From Candidatus Electronema nielsenii (lineage in GTDB: Bacteria > Desulfobacterota > Desulfobulbia > Desulfobulbales > Desulfobulbaceae), in the NCBI GenBank assembly GCA_026122915.1, contig JAGIXO010000010.1, positions 1 to 27,873 of the forward strand: a DNA stretch of 27,873 nucleotides. Direction: 5' to 3'. The notes beneath the pieces were generated by a model that was given only the letters and a program-made list of their open reading frames with translations, was not told the DNA's origin and ran no database searches. This document shows positions 9,814 through 17,751 of the stretch, piece by piece. Each line of letters opens with the position of its first letter. The stretch's first letter is position 1. A program made the position numbers and the translations under genes.

Positions 9814-10020
9814 TTCTTTTTACGAAAGAACCTCTCCTCGTTAAAAGAGGACATCTCCTTTTCTTGAACGGAAGACTTCTTTTCTTAAAAGAAGAACCTC
9901 TCTTGGCGAGAGATATACTTCTCGCAAGAAAAGGAAGCATCCTCTTGATGAATGAAAGACCTCTCTTGAAAAGAGCAGCTCTTCTCTCAAAGAAAGTGCC
10001 TCTCCTCTCGTTCAACGAAG
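9814..10020. repeat. 21-nt degenerate tandem array of mini-hairpins, array 1
   Basis: About ten units of 18-23 bases, roughly CT(C/T)CTnnnnnAAnAGAAGAnnn on the plus strand. Individual units are self-complementary with different sequences: TTCTTT/AAAGAA (9814-9830), TCCTC/GAGGA (9835-9851), CTTCTTTT/AAAAGAAG (9876-9894), CTCTC/GAGAG (9898-9912), TTCT/AGAA (9919-9930) and CTCTT/AAGAG (9963-9975). Because the period is near 21, reading frames on both strands show heptads (for example LLVKRGH, LLFLNGR on plus; RGSSFKK, RSLPFKK on minus). These are by-products unless translation is shown. It lies just upstream of the minus-strand GGTRAS gene and so would be in its leader. There are no exact repeats or spacers, so it is not a CRISPR array. 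Confidence 0.75.
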
Positions 10021-10151
10021 CAGCGCATTCGTCCCGCAGCCCTGTCTGCTTCTCCCCGGTTTAACTCTCTTTTCCGCTGCTGTCAAGAGGCGTTTTCCAA
10101 TGATCAAAAAATAGTTGCGGCTTCCTGCGTTCTGCGGTAGGGTCTTAATTT

Positions 10152-10227
10152 CAAGTACCGTCAGACCTTTGGAGTGCAAAGGTCTGCTCAAAGGCCCGCA
10201 GTGACATGGGGCTGACTAACATCAACT
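10152..10227 (+). pseudogene. third, 75-bp scrap of the ppsA 3' region
   Basis: AAGTACCGT, GGAGTGCAAAGGTCTGCTCA, GGCCCGCA, TGACATGGG and AACATCAA occur here in the same order as in ppsA copy 2 (5976-6051) and intact ppsA. There are scattered substitutions and small indels, including a 5-base deletion near 10171. It closes the accessory island on the right. Being more diverged than copy 2, it may be the oldest duplication. Confidence 0.85.
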
Positions 10228-10248
10228 GCATAACTCCTATGTACAACA

Positions 10249-10920
10249 ATGGATGAACTAAAGAAAAAACGACAGCATATTCGTAGTCTGATGCGCTATG
10301 CTGTCCCTGATGAAGAAATGGATGCGGCTCTTGATCTCCTGATGATCTTTCATGACGACCGCATCGCATTGACTGTGTTGGAGGAATTCTACAGCTTTCT
10401 CCCAGAGGCACAGAATGATTGGATCAAGGAACTGCGCCTCATCGCGCGGCAGCAGGGCATGTTTCTGCTCGTGGCAGTGGCCTCAGTAGATGCCTATCTC
10501 TATTTGGTCTCCAGCGAAGGAATTGAATTCAACGGCAAGTTGAGCGAAGGGTATTTAGACCGCGACTTACTTGATTTCTTCGACTTTGAGTCTGCTACCG
10601 CTTTTCAGGAAACAGCGCGGAACATAGAAAATTTCCCAGAGTATCAGCCGCTCCAAGTGGATACTGATCTTTGCCCGGCCTGCCAAGCTGCCACGGGTGA
10701 ACTGCATGAACTCGGCTGCCCAGTGGAAATCTGTCCTTGGTGCGGCGGGCAATTGATTCATTGCAGCTGCCGTTTTGAGCGGTTGGGCCAAGATGAAATT
10801 GCGGATGAAGGCGAACTGCTTCGCTTTGAAGCTCTGCTTGAGGAACAAGGTCGAGTAGCCTATTCCCCAGAGCAGCGGCCAAGTTTTGCCGATGAAGGCG
10901 GGGGCGTAGAGGTGGAATGA
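10249..10920 (+). CDS. zinc-ribbon protein of unknown function
   Basis: A 223-residue soluble protein. The first 130 residues have no motif that I recognise. The centre carries eight cysteines in CPACQAATGELHELGCPVEI followed by CPWCGG and CSCRF, a double zinc-ribbon arrangement seen in many uncharacterised bacterial proteins in the form CPxCG...GC..E.CPxCGGQ...C.C. The tail is acidic (DEGELLRFEALLEEQ). The ATG at 10249 has no strong ribosome binding site. The gene starts about 20 bases after the third ppsA scrap and ends 12 bases before the convergent kinase gene. Its link to the defence island is uncertain. Confidence 0.75.
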   Translation: MDELKKKRQHIRSLMRYAVPDEEMDAALDLLMIFHDDRIALTVLEEFYSFLPEAQNDWIKELRLIARQQGMFLLVAVASVDAYLYLVSSEGIEFNGKLSEGYLDRDLLDFFDFESATAFQETARNIENFPEYQPLQVDTDLCPACQAATGELHELGCPVEICPWCGGQLIHCSCRFERLGQDEIADEGELLRFEALLEEQGRVAYSPEQRPSFADEGGGVEVE

Positions 10921-10926
10921 AACGTT

Positions 10927-10940
10927 CGGCCATCAGGCCG
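10927..10940. terminator. short hairpin between convergent genes
   Basis: CGGCC (10927-10931), loop ATCA, GGCCG (10936-10940). It overlaps the stop codon of the minus-strand kinase gene and lies seven bases after the zinc-ribbon gene. There is no T-tract on either side, so it is only a weak terminator candidate. Confidence 0.3.
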
Positions 10941-13900
10941 CAACACGTTCTTCCTCGCTTTTGAGTTTACTTCGGATCAGAGCTAATGCCTCATCAAAGC
11001 TAAAACTTTCGATATAAGTCTCCAGCTCGGCAAAAGCCTGTCCGGTCATCAGTGGCTTAATGCTGTCCTTTCGCTCACAGAGAAATTGCAAAGAAGAAAA
11101 ATCCGATTGTTCGACGAGGCCAGCTAACTGCCGTAGGGCTTGCATAGCAGCTGTCTGGTCGAAATTCCCCCCAGCAGAGGTGCTGCCTTCTTCTGTTTCG
11201 TTGAGCGGCTCGCCGAGGCGCAGATCAAGGTACTCAACTGTCGATGTTACCTGCTTGATCAGTTGCCGTAGTTGTTCCTCAAATTGCGCTTGGTTGCCAG
11301 AATTCAGATTCATCTCAATCTTTCCAGCCAAGGACTGAATGCCAGACAGTCCGAGGTTGCCTGCCACGCCTTTGAGACTGTGTACGGCATATTGCGCAGC
11401 TTTGACATCATTCTGGCGGATCATGTGTTCCATTCTGGCGGCGATATCGCGTTGCTCGCGGCAAAAACTTCGCAACAGTTTGAGGAGGAGGTCTTCGTTG
11501 CCCTCCAGCCGCCGCAGGCTTCCAGCCAGATCAAGCCCAGCAGGCTGGGCCGCTGTTCCGGTCTCTTTCAGCAGCGTTCTCATCATACAAGCCGCTCTGC
11601 CGCAGCCATTCTGCACTGGCGGCGGAGTCCTTGCTGGCTGTTCTTGTATCCACCTACTCAGGGCCGCAAAGAGGCTGGCACGGTTGATCGGTTTGGCAAT
11701 GTGGTCGTCCATGCCCATGCGGAAGCATTTATCTCGTTCTTCACTCACGGCATGGGCGGTCATCGCTAAAATCGGCAGATTGGTCTTGCCCAGCTCTTGG
11801 CGAATTTTACGAGTAGCTTCGTAGCCGTCCATCACTGGCATCTGAATATCCATCAACACTGCATCGAAATCCCGCGCTGCCACTGCTGCCACTGCTTCCG
11901 CGCCGTTGCTCACTGTCTCAACCTGTAACTCGGCTTTGGCTAACAGCTCTTGCGCCACTTGTTGATTGATTAGATTATCCTCGACCAGCAAGATACGGGC
12001 GTGACGAATGCGGCGGAGGGCAGTGGCTGTTTCGTCCGCATCGAGTGCTTTGCCGTACTGAATAGTTTTCTCGCTGGGCAAGGTGAGTTCCAGCGAAAAA
12101 GCAAAGACGCTGCCCACTCCAACCTCGCTTTCTACAGACAAGTCCCCACCCATCAGGCTGACGAGCTGTTTGCAGATAGTCAGGCCAAGGCCCGTGCCGC
12201 CGTATTTTCTCGCAGTAGAGCTGTCTGCTTGGGTAAAGGACTCGAAAAGCAGGGGAATCTTTGCTGCGGGGATGCCGATGCCGGTGTCAGCCACAGCAAA
12301 GCGGACAGAGACCTTTTCCCAACCTCGCTGCTGTACTGCCGCGCTGATCACAATTTCCCCGGATTCCGTAAATTTGATCGCATTGCCGATCAAATTATAG
12401 AGTACCTGATGCAGCCGCATAGAATCGCCAATCACCTGTTTCGGTAAATCATGCGCGAGCGAAAGCCTGAGACGAATATTTTTGCTGCTGCTGTCTTCAT
12501 TGAACATGAGCATCAGCTTATCGAACAACTCTGGCAGCTTGAATGGCGACTTCTCAACCTTGAGCATTCCAGCTTCAATTTTGGAAAAATCAAGAATCTC
12601 GTTAATGATCTTCAATAGGCTTTTGGAAGATATCTGGATTTTTTCGACATAATCGCGCTGTTTGTCCGAAAGATGGGTATCTAAGGTCAGCTCGGCTAAG
12701 TTGATGATCCCGTTCATCGGCGTGCGGATTTCATGGCTCATATTGGCCAAGAATTCCGACTTAGCAGCTGTAGCTGCCTGCGCTTGGTCTATCGCTTTAG
12801 TCAGCTCTTGATTCGATTGCTCTAAACGTTGGCGGTAGGAGAAAAAAAGCTGGCGCACCTTGTGGGAAAAAAGCAAAGAAATACACAGTGCGCCAAGAAG
12901 AATGAAACAAAAAATCGCCACCGAGACATGGAGTTTTTCTTGAAGTAGTTTTTTATGCTCTTCTTTTTTGCGGTTGACCTGCGCATCAAGATCATCGTAG
13001 TCAAAGCTGGCCGCAATGATCCAATTCCATTTCGGATAGAGCTTGAAATAGGTCATGGTCGGCACTGGCTCGACATCCTCCGGCTTTCTTCTGATCTTAT
13101 AATTGACAAAGACCTCGCCGTATTCCTTGAGGCCGTTCAACAGTTCCTCGCGGATTTTCTTGCCTTCTGGGGCTTGATCACCGCTGTTCAGCAAGAGGTT
13201 GAGGAGGTCGGAGCGATCTTCTGGACTGGCTAAGAGCACCGAGGCTCTTTTGCCTTCTCTGATGCTGGCTAAATCGAGCACAGTCATGTACTCATCGCCT
13301 GTTCGACCCGAATGCTGACGAATTGCGGCCTTGACCTGCTCTTTGGTATCGTGCTCGATTTCCGCTAAATAATCACCAGCACCTATGTACCAAGCAAAAG
13401 GAGGAAAAGGAGCAATATAGGCAATGGCCTGCGCTGGTCGGATGGACTCGCCTTCCTGCCGATCCCAGAAATATTCATAAAAGTCGCCACCTTTGCGGGC
13501 CGTTTCGGCCATGCCATTGAACACTTGGAGTTTGTTCTCGTTGGCATTATCATAAACGCTGCTGCCTTCTATTGAAGGGTCTGTCGGCCAGAGTTGAGTG
13601 ATGCCGTTGTTCAAAGAGCGGATGAAGAACCTGCTGCGACCACTGTTAAAGCTGAAGGGACGTACCGCCTCAACCACCAGTCGCTCTAACTCCTTGGTTT
13701 CCATTTTGCCCTTGTTCTGTTCATAGACATGCAGGGCCATCTCATTGATCTGAAGCACTTGGCTTTTCAAGCTACTCTGAAGCCGATTCAGTGCCATTTT
13801 GTGGCGCACATCTATGCTCTGTATGAATTCCTGCACCGACTGACTTACATTGTCTTTTTTTTCTCTAAGAGACTTTTGCTCCAGCTGGGCCAGCTCGATT

Positions 13901-14022
13901 TTGAGGCTGATCTTAGAATCCCAGTAGGTATGCGCCACGATGCCTAACCACATCAATAGCCCGACTAAGCTGGAGTTAAGAATGATCAGCCTACCGATGT
14001 GTTCTTCGCTGAATATTTTCAT
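10933..14022 (-). CDS. hybrid sensor histidine kinase (Cache-HisKA-HATPase-REC-Hpt)
   Basis: A 1029-residue membrane sensor that carries a whole phosphorelay. The order is: TM1 at about 11-32; a periplasmic Cache-type sensing domain at about 120-345 (including FAWYIGAGDY near 209-218 and a second half ending KWNWIIAASF); TM2 at about 364-386; HisKA with His430 in ANMSHEIRTPMNG; HATPase with N box LIGNAIKFTE and G boxes DTGIGIP and GGTGLGL; REC with phospho-acceptor Asp725 in LMDIQMPVMDGYEA; and a C-terminal Hpt domain with His881 in HSLKGVAGNLG. The stop TGA is at 10933-10935. No dedicated output regulator is adjacent, so it must hand phosphate to a response regulator elsewhere. It is transcribed divergently from larB across a gap of 134 bases. 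Confidence 0.93.
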   Translation of the reverse strand: MKIFSEEHIGRLIILNSSLVGLLMWLGIVAHTYWDSKISLKIELAQLEQKSLREKKDNVSQSVQEFIQSIDVRHKMALNRLQSSLKSQVLQINEMALHVYEQNKGKMETKELERLVVEAVRPFSFNSGRSRFFIRSLNNGITQLWPTDPSIEGSSVYDNANENKLQVFNGMAETARKGGDFYEYFWDRQEGESIRPAQAIAYIAPFPPFAWYIGAGDYLAEIEHDTKEQVKAAIRQHSGRTGDEYMTVLDLASIREGKRASVLLASPEDRSDLLNLLLNSGDQAPEGKKIREELLNGLKEYGEVFVNYKIRRKPEDVEPVPTMTYFKLYPKWNWIIAASFDYDDLDAQVNRKKEEHKKLLQEKLHVSVAIFCFILLGALCISLLFSHKVRQLFFSYRQRLEQSNQELTKAIDQAQAATAAKSEFLANMSHEIRTPMNGIINLAELTLDTHLSDKQRDYVEKIQISSKSLLKIINEILDFSKIEAGMLKVEKSPFKLPELFDKLMLMFNEDSSSKNIRLRLSLAHDLPKQVIGDSMRLHQVLYNLIGNAIKFTESGEIVISAAVQQRGWEKVSVRFAVADTGIGIPAAKIPLLFESFTQADSSTARKYGGTGLGLTICKQLVSLMGGDLSVESEVGVGSVFAFSLELTLPSEKTIQYGKALDADETATALRRIRHARILLVEDNLINQQVAQELLAKAELQVETVSNGAEAVAAVAARDFDAVLMDIQMPVMDGYEATRKIRQELGKTNLPILAMTAHAVSEERDKCFRMGMDDHIAKPINRASLFAALSRWIQEQPARTPPPVQNGCGRAACMMRTLLKETGTAAQPAGLDLAGSLRRLEGNEDLLLKLLRSFCREQRDIAARMEHMIRQNDVKAAQYAVHSLKGVAGNLGLSGIQSLAGKIEMNLNSGNQAQFEEQLRQLIKQVTSTVEYLDLRLGEPLNETEEGSTSAGGNFDQTAAMQALRQLAGLVEQSDFSSLQFLCERKDSIKPLMTGQAFAELETYIESFSFDEALALIRSKLKSEEERVAA

Positions 14023-14156
14023 GGTAAGGTTGCCAGAGAATGATTATTGGTGTTGCGGAATCACAATTTAGCCTGACAGCCCAGCGGAAGACAAGAACTA
14101 TCCCAGACCGCCCGCTGTTTTCAGCGTTCCCCTTTTTCTATTATCCTGCGCAGCGT

Positions 14157-14929
14157 ATGAATGAACAACAGCTTTCTGCACTGCTCATGCAGGTGCGAGA
14201 CGCAGCCTCAGCATAGAGCGAGCAACAGAACAGCTGCGCCGCTTACCAGTAGAAGTGCTGGATTCTGCTCGGCTTGATCATCACCGACTGCTGCGTACTG
14301 GATTGCCCGAAGCGGTGTTCGGCGAAAACAAAACGGTCATTCAGTTAGCGGAAATTCTGCCTGCCTTGCTCCGGCGACACGCTCCGGTGATCGCCACCCG
14401 AATTGACTCGATGAAAGCCGAGCAGGTCTGCGCGGTAGTCAAGGAGCTAACCTATCACCAGACCGCCCGACTGCTCACTGGCAATACACAGCATATTCCA
14501 CGAGGCAGCGGCAGAGGCACGATAATAATTGTTACCGCAGGTACCTCAGATTTACCAGTAGCAGAAGAAGCTCGGCTTTGTCTCGAGTATTTCGGCCACG
14601 AAACGACGACAATTTATGATGCGGGCGTGGCAGGCTTACACCGCATCCTTGCACATTCTGAGCTGCTTCAGCGGGCCTCTGTGCTGATAGTAGCAGCAGG
14701 TATGGAGGGCGCGCTCCCTTCGGTGGTGGCAGGCATGACTCCTGCACCGGTGATCGCGGTACCAACTTCAGTCGGCTACGGCGCAGGCGCGGGCGGCTTT
14801 GCAGCTCTGCTGGGAATGCTCAACAGCTGCGCCCCTGGCTTGGCAGTGGTCAACATCGATAACGGTTTTGGCGCGGCTTGCATGGCCGCAGCGATTAACC
14901 GAAAAGAACTGCCCTGTCCGGCTCAATAA
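14157..14929 (+). pseudogene. larB: nickel-pincer cofactor biosynthesis protein LarB, apparent frameshift
   Basis: LarB (a PurE-like AIR carboxylase relative) carboxylates and hydrolyses NaAD in making the nickel-pincer cofactor of lactate racemase. The usual N-terminus begins at ATG 14157 as MNEQQLSALLMQVRDAAS and hits TAG at once. One base over, the frame continues SIERATEQLRRLPVEVLDSA, ARLDHHRLLRTGLPEAVFG and the full catalytic domain (TAGTSDLPVAEEA, YDAGVAGLHR, AAGMEGALPSVVAG, VPTSVGYGAGAGG). A single missing base near 14205-14212 explains it. The downstream frame alone has an internal GTG at 14255, but starting there would drop the conserved helix before ARLDHHR. Either the gene is newly broken or the base is a sequence error. 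No larC or larE is in the window. Confidence 0.85.
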
Positions 14930-15056
14930 AAAGGCGAAAAAGCTGCTCTTGCCGTTGCAGGAACGCCCTGCCCGTCGTATATTCACTTGGTTTCATCAAT
15001 CCCGCTGTTACACGGCACATAACCATTACTCGTCAAACCAAACAGGGAACACATCT

Positions 15057-17627
15057 ATGAACAAGACTCTCAACCTGAAGATCGGGCTGCTTTTTTTTAT
15101 GATCTTCTTTGCTGTCATGACCATTGTGCCGTCCTTTTACAAGGACACGCCTGATTGGTGGAAAAAGTATCTGGCACCTAAGGGACTCCAGCTCGGTTTG
15201 GACCTCCAAGGCGGGATGCACTTAGTGCTGCGCGCCGATATCGACAAAGCACTGAAAAATACCTTAGAGCTGGCCGCTGCTGATCTGAAAGACCGGCTGG
15301 CAGAAAAAAACATCTCTGCGGTCCAGATGGATTCGCCCAACCCAGAGCAGGTTATCTTGACGTTGCCCAACACTGGCGCGGTCGAGACAGTCAAGGGCGC
15401 GGTCAAAGAGGACTTTCCCAATTTAGAAATTAAGGTGGAGGCAGAAGCGGGTAGTTTTCCCCGCATCACCCTTAATTTGGCCAAGCAAGAAAGCGAGCGC
15501 ATTCGCACGACTGCCGTGGCCCAATCGCTGGAAATCATCCGCAACCGGATTGATCAGTTCGGTGTGGCCGAACCGGTGATTGTCCGTCAGGGTGATAACG
15601 AAATCGTGGTGCAGTTGCCCGGCGTGAAAGACCCAGATCGGGCAATGGAATTGATCGGTCAGACTGCCCAGTTAGAGTTCAAAATGGTGGCTGATGATGC
15701 CGGTGTTGATGTTGGCAAGCTGATTGAGCAAGCCGTGACTGCCGGGCAGTGGCAAGAGGGCGGCAGTGTTCTCCAGCTCAACTTAGCTTTACAGGCCAGC
15801 TTACCTAAAGGCACAGAAATCGCCTTTGAACGCCGAGTCGATAACCAGACAAAAAAAGAATACAAGACTCCGATTTTGCTGGAAAGTAGGGTGATGATGA
15901 CCGGAGAAATGGTCAGAAACGCCCAGATGCGGATTGGTGGTACGTTTAATGAACCCTACGTCAGTCTTGATCTCACGGGCCGAGGTGGTAAGGTTTTCGG
16001 TGAAATTACTGAAAAAAATGTCAACAAGCGTTTTGCGATTGTGCTGGATGAGGTAGTGCGTTCCTCACCGGTGATCCGCGAGAAGATTCTTGGCGGCTCG
16101 GCCCAAATTTCCGGCAGTTTCACCACAGAAGAGGCCACCGACTTGGCCATCGTCCTTCGGGCAGGCGCGTTGCCTGCGCCGGTGCAGATCATTCAAAATA
16201 TGACTGTTGGCGCGAGCCTCGGCCAAGACGCGATTGATCAGAGCGTCAATGCTGGTCTGTTTGGCGCAGTGCTGGTGCTGGTGTTCATCGCGATCTATTA
16301 TCGACTCTCCGGCCTGATCGCTGATCTCAGTCTTGCGCTTAACATTCTCTTCTTGGTCGCTGGGTTGGCTATATTCGGCGCAACCCTGACCTTACCTGGT
16401 GTGGCAGGTATCATTCTCTCTATCGGCATGGGCGTGGATGCCAACGTTCTGATCTATGAGCGGATGCGAGAGGAGTTTGATTTGGGAAAATCCGTCCGCT
16501 CTGGCATTGAGGCTGGTTTTGACAACGCGTTCCTGTCCATTGTTGACTCCCAGCTCACCACGTTGATTACCTCTTTGGCCCTGTTTCTCTTTGGTACTGG
16601 CCCGATCAAGGGCTTTGCCGTCACCTTGTCACTGGGTGTAATTTTTAACTTGGTTGCCGCTCTGTTCTGCTCGCGGTTGATCTTTGATTGGCTGGCGACT
16701 GGGCGCAAAGTAAGCAAGCTGACCTTCATGCTCTTCATTAAAAAGCCCAAAATTGATTTTATGGGCATCAGAAAGATCGGCTTTGCGGTGTCTGGATTCT
16801 TCACCATTCTCGGCCTGATCGCCTTTGTGCAAATATTGCGTGGCGATGCGAATATCGGCGTTGACTTCACCGGCGGTTCCTTACTCCAGTACAAGGCGGA
16901 TAAGCCTTTTGAGCTGGATCCGGTACGGACAGCCATGAAGAAAAGCGGCTTTGAGGCCGACCTCCAGCATGTCACCAGCGAGCATCGCCTGATCGTCAAG
17001 ATCAAAAAGACCGAAGAGACAGTTGGCCATCTCAGTGATCAAGTCAGCGCGGCCTTGGCATCAGTACCGGGTAACAAATTTGCCTTAGAAAGCCAGTCGG
17101 AAATCGGTTCCTCCGTTTCCCAAACCCTGCGCAATCAAGCACTCTTTGCCACCGCCATCTCGTTAGTCGGCATCCTTTTATACCTTGGTGCTCGCTTTGA
17201 CTTGAACTTTGCCGTGGCCGCTGCTGTGGCTTCCTTTCATGACGTGCTGGCTGTGCTGGGTGTGTTATGGCTGATAGATGTGGAAATCACCTTGCTCATC
17301 CTGACTGCTTTACTGACTTTGGCCGGTTATTCGCTCAACGACACCGTGGTCATCTTTGACCGCATCCGCGAGAATATCGCCAAGCACGGCGCAGAGAGCA
17401 ACATGGCCGAGATCATCAATATCAGCACGAACGAGGTATTAGCCCGAACGCTGATCATCTCTTTAGCAACCTTTATGTCATTGACCGCGCTCTATTTCTT
17501 CGGTGGCGCAGTCATTCATGATTTCTCTCTGTCCTTGTTGCTTGGCATGATTGTGGGTACCTACTCGTCCATCTTTGTTGCCAGCCCACTCCTGACGCTG
17601 AAAAAGCGTAAAGCTGTGCATGAATGA
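15057..17627 (+). CDS. secDF: protein translocase subunits SecD and SecF fused (SecDF)
   Basis: SecDF uses the proton-motive force to pull secreted proteins through SecYEG at the late stage of export. The 856-residue product begins at ATG 15057 with AGGGAA upstream. TM1 (LLFFMIFFAVMTIVPSF) is followed by the SecD motif GLDLQGG at 47-53, the large P1 periplasmic domain with RNRIDQFGVAEP and GQTAQLEFKM, and a six-helix SecD block including SIGMGVDANVLIYERMREE. The SecF half starts near 560 with GVDFTGG at 601-607 and its own helices, ending with YSLNDTVVIFDRIREN. Many bacteria encode the two halves separately, so this is the fused form. The frame stays open upstream of 15057 only by chance overlap with larB. 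Confidence 0.95.
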   Translation: MNKTLNLKIGLLFFMIFFAVMTIVPSFYKDTPDWWKKYLAPKGLQLGLDLQGGMHLVLRADIDKALKNTLELAAADLKDRLAEKNISAVQMDSPNPEQVILTLPNTGAVETVKGAVKEDFPNLEIKVEAEAGSFPRITLNLAKQESERIRTTAVAQSLEIIRNRIDQFGVAEPVIVRQGDNEIVVQLPGVKDPDRAMELIGQTAQLEFKMVADDAGVDVGKLIEQAVTAGQWQEGGSVLQLNLALQASLPKGTEIAFERRVDNQTKKEYKTPILLESRVMMTGEMVRNAQMRIGGTFNEPYVSLDLTGRGGKVFGEITEKNVNKRFAIVLDEVVRSSPVIREKILGGSAQISGSFTTEEATDLAIVLRAGALPAPVQIIQNMTVGASLGQDAIDQSVNAGLFGAVLVLVFIAIYYRLSGLIADLSLALNILFLVAGLAIFGATLTLPGVAGIILSIGMGVDANVLIYERMREEFDLGKSVRSGIEAGFDNAFLSIVDSQLTTLITSLALFLFGTGPIKGFAVTLSLGVIFNLVAALFCSRLIFDWLATGRKVSKLTFMLFIKKPKIDFMGIRKIGFAVSGFFTILGLIAFVQILRGDANIGVDFTGGSLLQYKADKPFELDPVRTAMKKSGFEADLQHVTSEHRLIVKIKKTEETVGHLSDQVSAALASVPGNKFALESQSEIGSSVSQTLRNQALFATAISLVGILLYLGARFDLNFAVAAAVASFHDVLAVLGVLWLIDVEITLLILTALLTLAGYSLNDTVVIFDRIRENIAKHGAESNMAEIINISTNEVLARTLIISLATFMSLTALYFFGGAVIHDFSLSLLLGMIVGTYSSIFVASPLLTLKKRKAVHE

Positions 17628-17635
17628 GAGGAATA

Positions 17636-17725
17636 GTGGCAAAAACGCTGGTTGATTTATTCGCCGGGGCGGGCGGCTTGTCCTGTGGTTTAAAAATGGC
17701 AGGCTTCCGCCCGCTGCTGGCTTAA
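17636..17725 (+). pseudogene. stub of a C5 cytosine DNA methyltransferase
   Basis: Starting at GTG 17636 with GAGAGG just upstream, 29 codons read VAKTLVDLFAGAGGLSCGLK and then MAGFRPLLA before a TAA at 17723. DLFAGAGGLS-x-GL-x-x-AGF is motif I, the AdoMet-binding start, of m5C methyltransferases (Dcm/HpaII type). Nothing resembling the ENV or later motifs appears in any frame downstream, where mtnA begins within 30 bases. I read it as the surviving 5' end of a deleted restriction-modification gene. It starts nine bases after the secDF stop. Confidence 0.8.
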
Positions 17726-17751
17726 CTTTTTAGAACTACGCTGCGTCGATC

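Noticed and set aside
9746..10015. Minus-strand 89-codon heptad-repeat protein (RGSSFKK-type)
   Set aside because: The heptads follow automatically from the 21-nt DNA period and appear on both strands. The start would be TTG without a clear ribosome binding site, and the equivalent frame in array 2 contains stops.
9814..10020. CRISPR array
   Set aside because: Units are about 21 bases, all different, with no exact repeat, no spacers and no cas genes.
14799..15056. N-terminal extension of SecDF
   Set aside because: The open frame overlaps larB in another phase. SecD family similarity and the ribosome binding site both place the start at 15057.
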